In this document: positions 51,114-62,530 of the stretch, in pieces
How the letters are laid out: each line of letters starts with the position of its first letter
Numbering within the stretch: position 1 is the stretch's first letter
Assembly (NCBI GenBank): GCA_958298945.1
Contig: CATQJD010000146.1
Location: 1,426,001 to 1,490,000, forward strand
DNA: 64,000 bases
Origin: Atherix ibis
Lineage: Eukaryota; Arthropoda; Insecta; Diptera; Athericidae
Reading direction: 5' to 3'
Made by a program: the position numbers and the translations under genes
Notes under the pieces: generated by a model
What the model saw: the letters and a program-made list of their open reading frames with translations, nothing else
Databases searched by the model: none
Told to the model about the DNA's origin: nothing

Positions 51114-54100
51114 TATGCAGTAGTATATTTAAGAGGAATATGAATTAGTATATTTAAAAGGAATATGAAGTAGTATATTTAAGAGGAATATGAAGTAGTA
51201 CATTAAAAAGGAATATGAAGTAGTATATTTAAGAGGAATATGCAGTAGTATATTTAAGAAGAATATGAAGTAGTATATTTAAGAGGAATATGAAGTTGTA
51301 TATTTAAGAGGAATATTAAGTAGTATATTTAAGAGGAATATTAAGTATTATATTTAAGAGGAATATGAAGTAGTATATTTAAGAGGAATATGATGTAGTA
51401 TATTTAAGAGGAATATGAAGTAGTATATTTAAGAGGAATATGAAGTAGTATATTTAGGACGAATTCCAAGTAGTATATTTAAGAGAAATATGAAGTAGTT
51501 TTTTTAAGAGGAATATGCAGTAGTATATTTAAGTGGAATATGAAGTAGTATAATTAAGAGAAATATGAAGTAGTATATTTAAGAGGAATATGCAGTAGTA
51601 TATTTAAGAGGAATATGAAGTAGTATATTTAAGAGGAATATGAAGTAGTATATTTAAGAGGAATATGCAGTAGTATATTTAAGAGGAATATGCAGTAGTA
51701 TATTTAAGAGGAATATGAAGTAGTATATTTAAGAGGAATATGCAGTAGTACGAGTATATTTAAGAGGCATATGAAGTTGTATGTTTAAAAGGAATATGAA
51801 GTAGTATATTTAAGAGTAATATGCGGTAGTATATTTAAGAGAAATATAAAGTAGTAAATTTAAGAGGAATATGAAGTAGTATATTTAAGAGGAATCTGAA
51901 GAAGTATATTTAAGAGGAATATTCAGTTGTATATATAAGAGGAATATGAAGTAGTATATTTAAGAGGAATATGAAGTAGTATATTTAAGAGGAATATGCA
52001 GTATTATATTTAAGAGAAATATGAAGTAGTTTATTTAAGAGGCATATGCAGTAGTATATTTAAGAGGAATATAAAGTAGTATATTTAAGAGGAATATGAA
52101 GTAGTATATTTAATAGGAATATGAAGTAGAATATTTAAGAGGAATAGGAAGTAGTATATTTAAGAGGAATATTAAGTAGTATATTTAAGAGGAATCTTAA
52201 GTATTACATTAAAGATGAATATTAAGTATTATATTTAAGAGTAATATGAAGTAGTATATTTAAGAACAATATGAAGTAATATATTTAAGAGGAATATGAA
52301 GTAGTATATTTAAGAGGAATATGACGTAGTATATTTCAGAGGAATATGAAGTAGTATATTTAAGAGAAATATGAAGAAGAATATTTAAGAGGAATATGCA
52401 GTAGTATATTTAAGAGGAATATGAAGTAGTATATTTAAGAGGAATATGAATTAGTATATTTAAGAGGAAAATGCAGTAGTATATTTAAGAGGAATATGAA
52501 GTAGTATATTTAAGAGGAATATGAAGTAGTATATTTAAGAGGAATATGAAGTATTATATTTAAGAGGCATATGAAGTAGTATATTTAAGAGGAATATGCA
52601 GTAGTATATTTAAGAGGAATATGAAGTAGTATATTTAAGAGGAATATGCAGTAGTACATTTCAGAGGAATATGCAGTAGTATATTTAAGATGAATATGCA
52701 GTAGTATATTTAAGAGCAATATGAAGTAGTATATTTAAGAGAAATATGAAGTCGTATATTTAAGAGGAATATGCAGTAGTATATTTAAGAGAAATATGAA
52801 GTATTATATTCAAGAGGAATATTAAGTATTATATTTAAGAGGAATATGAAGTAGTATATTTAAGAGAAATATGAAATAGTATATTTAAGAGGAATATGCA
52901 GTAGTATATTTAAGAGGAATATGAAGTAGGTTATTTAAGAGAAATATGAAATAGTATATTTAAGAGGAATATGCAGTAGTATATTTAAGAGGAATATGCA
53001 GTAGTACATTTGAGAGGAATTTGCAGTAGTATATTTAAGAGGAATATGAAGTAGTATATTTAAGAGAAATATGAAGTAGTATATTGAAGAGGAATATGCA
53101 GTAGTATATTTAAGAGGAATATGCAGTAGTAAATTTAAGAGGAATATGAAGTAGTATATTTAAGAGGAATATGCAGTAGTATATTTAAGAGGAATATGAA
53201 GTAGTATTTTTAAGAGGAATATGAAGTAGTATATTTAAGAGGAATATGAAGTAGTATATTTAAGAGGAATATGAAGTAGTATATTTAAGAGAAATAATAA
53301 GTAGTATATTTGAGAGGAATATGCAGTAGTATATTTAAGAGGAATATGAATTAGTATATTTAAAAGGAATATGAAGTAGTATATTTAAGAGGAATATGAA
53401 GTAGTACATTAAAAAGGAATATGAAGTAGTATATTTAAGAGGAATATGCAGTAGTATATTTAAGAAGAATATGAAGTAGTATATTTAAGAGGAATATGAA
53501 GTTGTATATTTAAGAGGAATATTAAGTAGTATATTTAAGAGGAATATTAAGTATTATATTTAAGAGGAATATGAAGTAGTATATTTAAGAGGAATATGAT
53601 GTAGTATATTTAAGAGGAATATGAAGTAGTATATTTAAGAGGAATATGAAGTAGTATATTTAGGACGAATTCCAAGTAGTATATTTAAGAGAAATATGAA
53701 GTAGTTTTTTTAAGAGGAATATGCAGTAGTATATTTAAGTGGAATATGAAGTAGTATAATTAAGAGAAATATGAAGTAGTATATTTAAGAGGAATATGCA
53801 GTAGTATATTTAAGAAGAATATGAAGTAGTATATTTAAGAGGAATATGAAGTAGTATATTTAAGAGGAATATGCAGTAGTATATTTAAGAGGAATATGCA
53901 GTAGTATATTTAAGAGGAATATGAAGTAGTATATTTAAGAGGAATATGCAGTAGTACGAGTATATTTAAGAGGCATATGAAGTTGTATGTTTAAAAGGAA
54001 TATGAAGTAGTATATTTAAGAGTAATATGCGGTAGTATATTTAAGAGAAATATAAAGTAGTAAATTTAAGAGGAATATGAAGTAGTATATTTAAGAGGAA

Positions 54101-55525
54101 TCTGAAGTAGTATATTTAAGAGGAATATTCAGTTGTATATATAAGAGGAATATGAAGTAGTATATTTAAGAGGAATATGAAGTAGTATATTTAAGAGGAA
54201 TATGCAGTATTATATTTAAGAGAAATATGAAGTAGTTTATTTAAGAGGCATATGCAGTAGTATATTTAAGAGGAATATAAAGTAGTATATTTAAGAGGAA
54301 TATGAAGTAGTATATTTAATAGGAATATGAAGTAGAATATTTAAGAGGAATAGGAAGTAGTATATTTAAGAGGAATATTAAGTAGTATATTTAAGAGGAA
54401 TCTTAAGTATTACATTAAAGATGAATATTAAGTATTATATTTAAGAGTAATATGAAGTAGTATATTTAAGAACAATATGAAGTAATATATTTAAGAGGAA
54501 TATGAAGTAGTATATTTAAGAGGAATATGACGTAGTATATTTCAGAGGAATATGAAGTAGTATATTTAAGAGAAATATGAAGAAGAATATTTAAGAGGAA
54601 TATGCAGTAGTATATTTAAGAGGAATATGAAGTAGTATATTTAAGAGGAATATGAAGTAGTATATTTAAGAGGAAAATGCAGTAGTATATTTAAGAGGAA
54701 TATGAAGTAGTATATTTAAGAGGAATATGAAGTAGTATATTTAAGAGGAATATGAAGTATTATATTTAAGAGGCATATGAAGTAGTATATTTAAGAGGAA
54801 TATGCAGTAGTATATTTAAGAGGAATATGAAGTAGTATATTTAAGAGGAATATGCAGTAGTACATTTCAGAGGAATATGCAGTAGTATATTTAAGATGAA
54901 TATGCAGTAGTATATTTAAGAGCAATATGAAGTAGTATATTTAAGAGAAATATGAAGTCGTATATTTAAGAGGAATATGCAGTAGTATATTTAAGAGAAA
55001 TATGAAGTATTATATTCAAGAGGAATATTAAGTATTATATTTAAGAGGAATATGAAGTAGTATATTTAAGAGAAATATGAAATAGTATATTTAAGAGGAA
55101 TATGCAGTAGTATATTTAAGAGGAATATGAAGTAGTATATTTAAGAGAAATATGAAATAGTATATTTAAGAGGAATATGCAGTAGTATATTTAAGAGGAA
55201 TATGCAGTAGTACATTTGAGAGGAATATGCAGTAGTATATTTAAGAGGAATATGAAGTAGTATATTTAAGAGAAATATGAAGTAGTATATTGAAGAGGAA
55301 TATGCAGTAGTATATTTAAGAGGAATATGCAGTAGTAAATTTAAGAGGAATATGAAGTAGTATATTTAAGAGGAATATGCAGTAGTATATTTAAGAGGAA
55401 TATGAAGTAGTATTTTTAAGAGGAATATGAAGTAGTATATTTAAGAGGAATATGAAGTAGTATATTTAAGAGGAATATGAAGTAGTATATTTAAGAGAAA
55501 TAATAAGTAGTATATTTGAGAGGAA
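51114..55525 (+). repeat. 2,206-bp tandem higher-order repeat, two nearly perfect copies
   Basis: Copies at about 51114-53319 and 53320-55525 repeat at exactly 2,206 bp: GAATTAGTATATTTAAAAGG (51141 and 53347), GGACGAATTCCAAG (GAATTC at 51461 and 53667), the ACGAGT monomer (51748 and 53954), AATCTTAAGTATTACATT (52191 and 54397) and AAATAATAAG before TTTGAGAGG (about 53290 and 55496). The unit is 88 monomers plus the 6-bp insertion. Differences seen are CTGAAGAAG against CTGAAGTAG, AGTAGGTTATT against AGTAGTATATT, and GAATTTGCAG against GAATATGCAG. It directly abuts the 3,010-bp repeat. Confidence 0.9.
51461..51466. other. GAATTC (EcoRI) site in a variant monomer
   Basis: The variant monomer GGACGAATTCCAAG creates GAATTC here and again at 53667, exactly one 2,206-bp unit later. 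Related monomers at 55741 and 57771 read GAATTTC and lack the site. I noticed no other GAATTC in the window. Confidence 0.8.
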
Positions 55526-57900
55526 TATGCAGTAGTATATTTAAGAGGAATATGAAGTATTATATTTAAGAGGAATATGGAGTATTATATTTAAGAGGAA
55601 TATGCAGTAGTATATTTATGAGGAATATTAAGTATTATATTTAAGGGGAATATGAAATAGTATATTTAAGAGGAATATGATGTAGTATATTTAAGAGGAA
55701 TATGAAGTAGTATATTTAAGAGGAATATGAAGTAGTATATTTAGGACGAATTTCAAGTAGTATATTTAAGAGAAATATGAAGTAGTTTTTTTAAGAGGAA
55801 TATGCAGTAGTATATTTAAGTGGAATATGAAGTAGTATAATTAAGAAAAATATGAAGTAGTATATTTAAGAGGAATATGCAGTAGTACGAGTATATTTAA
55901 GAGGCATATGAAGTAGTATGTTTAAAAGGAATATGAAGTAGTATATTTAAGAGGAATATGCGATAGTATATTTAAGAGGAATATAAAGTAGTAAATTTAA
56001 GAGGAATATGAAGTAGTATATTTAAGAGGAATATGAAGCAGTATATTTAAGAGGAATATTCAGTTGTATATATGAGAGGAATATGAAGTAGTATATTTAA
56101 GAGGAATATGAAGTAGTATATTTAAGAGGAATATGCAGTATTATATTTAAGAGAAATATGAAGTAGTATATTTAAGACGAATATGAAGTAGTATATTTAA
56201 GAGGAATAAGAAGTAGTATATTTAAAGGGAATATGAAGTAGTATATTTGAGAGGAATATGAAGTAGTATATTTAAGAGGAATATGTAGAAGTATATTTAA
56301 GAGGAATATTAAGTATTATATTTAAGAGGAATATGCAGTAGTATATTTTAAAGAAATATGAAGTAGTATATTTACGAGGAATATGAAGTAGTATATTTAA
56401 GAGTAATATGAAGTAGTATATTTAAGAGGAATATGCAGTAGTATATTTAAGAGGAATATGAAGTAGTATATTTAATAGGAAAATGCAGTAGTATATTTAA
56501 GAGGAATATGCAGTAGTATATTTAAGAAGAATATTATTTATTATATTTAAGAGGATTATTATGTATTATATTTAAGAGGAATATGAAGTAGTATATTTAA
56601 GAGAATATGAATTAGTATATTTAAGAGGAATCTGCAGTATTATATTTAAGAGAAATATGAAGTAGTATATTTAAAAGGAATATGCTGTAGTACATTTCAG
56701 AGGAATATGCAGTAGTATATTGAAGAGAAATATGAAGTAGTATATTTAAGAGGAATATGCAGTAGTATATTTAAGAGAAATATGAAGTAGTATATTTAAG
56801 AGGAATATGAAGTAGTATATTTAAGAGGAATATGCAGTAGTATATTTAAGAGAAATATGAAGTAGTATATTTAAGAAGAATATGAATTAGTATATTTAAG
56901 AGAAATATGAAGTAGTATATTAAAGAGGAATATGAAGTAGTATATTTAAGAGTAATATGAAGTAGTATATTGAAGAGGAATATGCAGTAGTATATTTAAA
57001 AGGAATATGAAGTAGTATATTTAATAGGAATGTGAAGTACAATATTTAAGAGGAATATGAAGTAGTATATTTAAGAGGAATATTAAGTATTGTATTTAAG
57101 AGGAATATGAAGTTGTATATGTAAGAGGCATATGAAGTAGTATATTTAAGGGGAATATGAAGTAGTATATTTAAGAGGAATATGAAGTAGTATTTTTAAG
57201 AGGAATATGAAGTAATATTTTTAAGAGGAATATGCAGTAGTATATTTAAGAGGAATCTTAAGTATTACATTAAAGATGAATATTAAGTATTATATTTAAG
57301 CGTAATATGAAGTAGTATATTTAAGAACAATATGAAGTAGTATATTTAAGAGGAATATGAAGTAGTATATTTAAGAGGAATATGACGTAGTATATTTAAG
57401 AGGAATATGCAGTAGTATATTTAAGAGGAATATGAAGTAGTATTTTTAAGAGGAATATGAAGTAGTATATTTAAGAGGAATATGAAGTAGTATATTTAAG
57501 AGGAATATGAAGTAGTATATTTAAGAGAAATAATAAGTAGTATATTTGAGAGGAATATGCAGTAGTATATTTAAGAGGAATATGAAGTATTATATTTAAG
57601 AGGAATATGGAGTATTATATTTAAGAGGAATATGCAGTAGTATATTTATGAGGAAAATTAAGTATTATATTTAAGAGGAATATGAAGTAGTATATTTAAG
57701 AGGAATATGATGTAGTATATTTAAGAGGAATATGAAGTAGTATATTTAAGAGGAATATGAAGTAGTATATTTAGGACGAATTTCAAGTAGTATATTTAAG
57801 AGAAATATGAAGTAGTTTTTTTAAGAGAAATATGCAGTATTATATTTAAGTGGAATATGAAGTAGTATAATTAAGAGAAATATGAAGTAGTATATTTAAA
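55526..57900 (+). repeat. Rearranged relatives of the 2,206-bp unit
   Basis: Pieces of the 2,206-bp unit reappear out of order. The GGACGAATTTCAAG monomer (55741) and the ACGAGT monomer (55885) are only a few monomers apart here, against about 290 bp in the full unit. The segment 55390-55870 recurs at 57420-57900 with an offset of 2,030 bp (AAATAATAAG at 55501 and 57531; GGACGAATTTC at 55741 and 57771). AATCTTAAGTATTACATT occurs again at 57252. The copy near 57.9 kb then joins an unrelated AAAAAGCATATTATTTA monomer. This looks like the degraded edge of the 2,206-bp domain. Confidence 0.75.
56520..56760 (+). repeat. AATATTATTTATTATA segment, repeated at 57.9 and 58.3 kb
   Basis: A run of AATATTATTTATT, GGATTATTA, a 24-bp AAGAGAATATG monomer, GAATCTGCAGTATTATA, TTTAAAAGG with ATGCTGTAGTACATT, and TATTGAAGAG occurs at about 56530, 57905 and 58330. 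The GAATCTGCAG monomer contains CTGCAG. Copies differ by single bases, for example ATGTATT against AAGTATT. It links the 56-58.6 kb sub-blocks into a common ancestry. Confidence 0.72.
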
Positions 57901-59290
57901 AAGCATATTATTTAATATATTTAAGAGGATTATTAAGTATTATATTTAAGAGGAATATGAAGTAGTATATTTAAGAGAATATGAAGTAGTATATTTAAGA
58001 GGAATCTGCAGTATTATATTTAAGAGAAATATGAAGTAGTATATTTAAAAGGAATATGCTGTAGTACATTTAAGAGGAATATGCAGTAGTATATTGAAGA
58101 GAAATATGAAGTAGTATATTTAAGAGGAATATGCAGTATTATATTTTAAAGAAATATGAAGTAGTATATTTACGAGGAATATGAAGTAGTATATTTAAGA
58201 GTAATATGAAGTAGTATATTTAAGAGGAATATGCAGTAGTATATTTAAGAGGAATATGAAGTAGTATATTTAATAGGAAAATGAAGTAGTATATTTAAGA
58301 GGAATATGCAGTAGTATATTTAAGAAGAATATTATTTATTATATTTAAGGGGATTATTAAGTATTATATTTAAGAGGAATATGAAGTAGTATATTTAAGA
58401 GAATATGAAGTAGTATATTTAAGAGGAATCTGCAGTATTATATTTAAGAGAAATATGAAGTAGTATATTTAAAAGGAATATGCTGTAGTACATTTAAGAG
58501 GAATATGCAGTAGTATATTGAAGAGAAATATGAAGTAGTATATTTAAGAGGAATATGCAGTAGTATATTTAAGAGAAATATGAAGTAGTATATTTAAGAG
58601 GAATATTAAGTATTATATTTAAGAGGAATATGAAGTAGTATATTTAAGAGAAATATGAAGTAGTATATTTAAGAGGAATATGCAGTAGTATATTTAAGAG
58701 GAATATGAAGTAGTATATTTAAGAGAAATATGAAGTAATATATTTAAGAGGAATATGTAGTAGTATATTTAAGAGGAATATGCAGTAGTAAATTTAAGAG
58801 GAATATGAAGTAGTATATTTAAGTGGAATATGCAGTAGTATATTTAAGAGGAATATGAAGTAGTATTTTTAAGAGGAATATGAAGTAGTATATTTAAGAG
58901 GAATATGAAGTAGTATATTTAAGAGGAATATGAAGTATTATATTTAAGAGAAATAATAAGTAGTATATTTGAGAGGAATATGCAGTAGTATATTTAAGAG
59001 AAATATGAAGTATTATATTTAAGAGGAATATGGAGTATTATATTTAAGAGGAATAAGCAGTAGTATATTTATGAGGAATATTTAGTATTATATTTAAGAA
59101 AATATGAAGTAGTATGTTTAAGAGGAATATGCAGTATTATATTTAAGAGAAATATGAAGTAGTATATTTAAGAGGAATATGCTGTAGTATATTTTAGAGG
59201 AATATGAAGTAGTATATTTAAGGGGAATACGAAGTAGTATATATAAGAGGAATATGAAGTAGTATATTTAAGAGGAATATGAAGTATTAT
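57900..59290 (+). repeat. Diverged satellite, partner of parts of 62.0-62.5 kb
   Basis: The last part (AAATAATAAG, GGAGTATTATA, TTTATGAGG, AATATTTAGTATTATA, a short AAGAAAATATG monomer, GCAGTATTATA, ATGCTGTAGTATATTTTAGAGG) recurs about 3.1 kb downstream at 62.05-62.4 kb. The offset drifts from 3,099 to 3,135 bp because several short deletions and insertions separate the copies. I see no marker insertion monomer in this part. Confidence 0.65.
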
Positions 59291-59299
59291 ATTTAAGAG

Positions 59300-61680
59300 G
59301 CATATGAAGTGGTATATTTAAGAGGAATATTTAGTATAATATTTAAGAGAAATATTAAGTATAATATTTTAAAGGAATATGCAGTATTATATTTAAGAGG
59401 AATATGAAGTAGTATATTTAAGAGGAATATGAATTATTATATTTAAGAGCAATATGAAGTAGTATATTTAAGAGGAATATGAAGTAGTATATTTAAGAGG
59501 AATATGAAGTAGTATATTTAAGAGGAATGTGAAGTAGTATATTTAAGAGGAATATTAACTATAATATTTAAGAGTAATATTAAGTATAATATTTAAGAGG
59601 AATATGCAGTAGTATATTTAAGAGGAATATGAAGTGGTATATTTAAGAGAAATATGAAGTATTATATTTGAGAGGAATATGAAGTAGTATATTTAAGAGG
59701 AATATGAAGTAGTATATTTAAGAGGAATATGCTGTAGTATATTTAAGAGGAATATGAAGTAGTATATTTAAGAGAAATATGAAGTAGTATATTTAAGAGG
59801 AATATTCAGTAATATATTTAAGACGAATATGAAGTAGTATATTTAAGAGGAATATTAAGTATTATATTTAAGAGGAATATGAAATCGTATATTTAAGAGG
59901 CATATGAAGTAGTATATTTAAGAGGAATACGAAGTAGTATATTTAAGAGGAATATGAAGTAGTATATTTAAGAGAAATATGAAGTATTATATTTAAGAGG
60001 AATATGAAGTAGTATATTTAAGAGGAATATTAAGTATAATATTTAAGAGGAATATTAAGTATAATATTTAAAAGGATTATGCAGTAGTATATTTAAGAGG
60101 AATATGAAGTAGTATATTTAAGAGGAATATGAAGTATTATATTTAAGAGGAATATGAAGTAGTATATTTAAGAGGAATATAAAGTATAATATTTAAGAGG
60201 AATAATAAGTATAATATTTAAGAAGAATATGCCTAAGTATATTTAAGAGGAATATGAAGTAGTATATTTAAGAGGAATATTAAGTATTTTATTTAAGAGG
60301 AATATGAAGTAGAATATTTAAGAGGCATATGAAGTAGTATATTTAAGAGAAATATGAATTAGTATATTTAAGAGGAATATGCAGTAGTATATTTAAGAGG
60401 AATATTCAGTAGTATATTTAAGACGAATATGAAGTAGTATATTTAAGAGGAATATGAAGTATTATATTTAAGAGGAATATGAAGTAGTATATTTAAGAGG
60501 AATATTAAGTATAATATTTAAGAGGAATATTAAGTATAATATTTAAAAGGATTATGCAGTAGTATATTTAAGAGGAATATGAAGTAGTATATTTAAGAGG
60601 AATATGAAGTATTATATTTAAGAGGAATATGAAGTAGTATATTTAAGAGGAATATTAACTATAATATTTAAGAGGAATATGCAGTAGTATATTTAAGAGG
60701 AATATGAAGTGGTATATTTAAGAGAAATATGAAGTATTATATTTGAGAGGAATATGAAGTAGTATATTTAAGAGGAATATGAAGTAGTATATTTAAGAGG
60801 AATATGCTGTAGTATATTTAAGAGGAATATGAAGTAGTATATTTAAGAGAAATATGAAGTAGTATATTTAAGAGGAATATTCAGTAGTATATTTAAGACG
60901 AATATGAAGTAGTATATTTAAGAGGAATATTAAGTATTATATTTAAGAGGAATATGAAATCGTATATTTAAGAGGCATATGAAGTAGTATATTTAAGAGG
61001 AATACGAAGTAGTATATTTAAGAGGAATATGAAGTATTATATTTAAGAGGAATATGAAGTATTATATTTAAGAGGAATATGAAGTAGTATATTTAAGAGG
61101 AATATAAAGTATAATATTTAAGAGGAATAATAAGTATAATATTTAAGAAGAATATGCAGTAGTATATTTAAGAGGAATATGAAGTAGTATATTTAAGAGG
61201 AATATTAAGTATTTTATTTAAGAAGAATATGAAGTAGAATATTTAAGAGGCATATGAAGTAGTATATTTAAGAGAAATATGAATTAGTATATTTAAGAGG
61301 AATATGCAGTAGTATATTTAAGAGGAATATGAAGTAGTATATTTAAGAGAAATATGAAGTAGTATATTTAAGAGGATAATGAAGTAGTATATTTAAGAGG
61401 AATATTAAGTATAATATTTAAGAGGAATATTAAGTATAATATTTAAAAGGATTATGCAGTAGTATATTTAAGAGAAATATGAAGTAGTATATTTAAGAGG
61501 AATATGAAATATTATATTTAAGAGGAATATGAAGTAGTATATTTAAGAGGAATATAAAGTATAATATTTAAGAGGAATAATAAGTATAATATTTAAGAGG
61601 AATATGCGATAGTATATTTAAGAGGAATATGAAGTAGTATATTTAAGAGGAATATTAAGTATTATATTTAAGAGGAATAT
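59300..61680 (+). repeat. ATAATATTT subfamily with 1,075- and 925-bp offset repeats
   Basis: Monomers here often read AATATTAAGTATAATATTT or AATATAAAGTATAATATTT, changing the junction TATATTT to AATATTT. They come in pairs. The AAAGTATAAT plus AATAATAAGTATAAT pair occurs at 60181, 61106 and 61556 (offsets 925 and 450 bp, 37 and 18 monomers). The AGTATTATATTTGAGAGG region recurs at 59661 and 60736 (1,075 bp, 43 monomers), with AATATTAACTATAAT upstream of each (59551 and 60651). The subfamily is common only here and, briefly, at 62.46 kb. Confidence 0.78.
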
Positions 61681-62530
61681 GAAGTCGTATATTTAAGAGG
61701 CATATGAAGTAGTATATTTAAGAGAAATATGAAGTAGTATGTTTAAGAGGAATATGCAGTAGTATATTTAAGAGGAATATGAAGTAGTATATTTAAAAGA
61801 AATATGAAGTAGTATATTTAAGAGGAATATGCAGTAGTATATTTAAGATGAATATGCAGTAGAACATTTAAAAGGAATATGCAGTAGTATATTTAAGAGG
61901 AATATGAAATAGTATATTTAAGAGAAATATGCAGTAGGATATTTAAGAGGAATATGAAGTAGTATTTTTAAGAGGAATATGAAGTAGTATATTTAAGAGA
62001 AATATGAAGTAGTATATTTAAGAGGAATATGAAGTAGTATATTTAAGAGAAATAATAAGTAGTATATTTAAGAGGAAAATGCAGTAGTATATTTAAGAGG
62101 AATATGAAGTATTATATTTCAGAGGATAATGGAGTATTATATTTAAGAGGAATATGCAGCGGTATATTTATGAGGATAATTTAGTATTATATTTAAGAAA
62201 ATAAGAAGTAGTATGTTTAAGAGGAATATGCAGTATTATATTTAAGAGAAATATGAAGTAGTATATTTAAGAGGAATATGCTGTAGTATATTTTAGAGGA
62301 ATATGAAGTAGTATATTTAAGAGAAATATGAAGTTAATATGAAGTAGTATATTTAAGAGGAATACGAAGTAGTATATATAAGAGGAATATGAAGTAGTAT
62401 ATTTAAGAAGAATATGAAGTATTATATTTAAGAGGCATATGAAGTGGTATATTTAAGAGGAATATTTAGTATAATATTTAAGAGAAATATTAAGTATAAT
62501 ATTTTAAAGGAATATGCAGTAGTATATTTA
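61680..62530 (+). repeat. Diverged monomers with a deletion junction at 62.33 kb
   Basis: Private variants are dense (AGTAGGATATT, AGTAGAACATT, GGATAATGGAG, AATAAGAAG). Near 62330 the sequence AAATATGAAGTTAATATGAAG lacks about fifteen bases of a monomer, so two units are fused. The pattern AATATTTAGTATAAT followed by ATTTTAAAGGAATATGCAG at 62466 matches 59331. Confidence 0.65.

Larger units (their letters stand above)
24075..55906 (+). repeat. 31-bp ACGAGT insertion monomer, 10 copies
   Basis: Six extra bases give AGTACGAGTATATTTAAG, an AGTA duplicated around CG. Copies lie at about 24075, 31373, 33189, 37570, 38876, 40882, 43512, 51748, 53954 and 55885. Every copy is followed by GGCATATGAAG (A14 to C) and then TTTAAAAGG, a linked haplotype that argues for one origin. 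It is also one of the few places where a CG dinucleotide recurs in the array. None is seen before 24 kb or after 56 kb. Confidence 0.88.
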
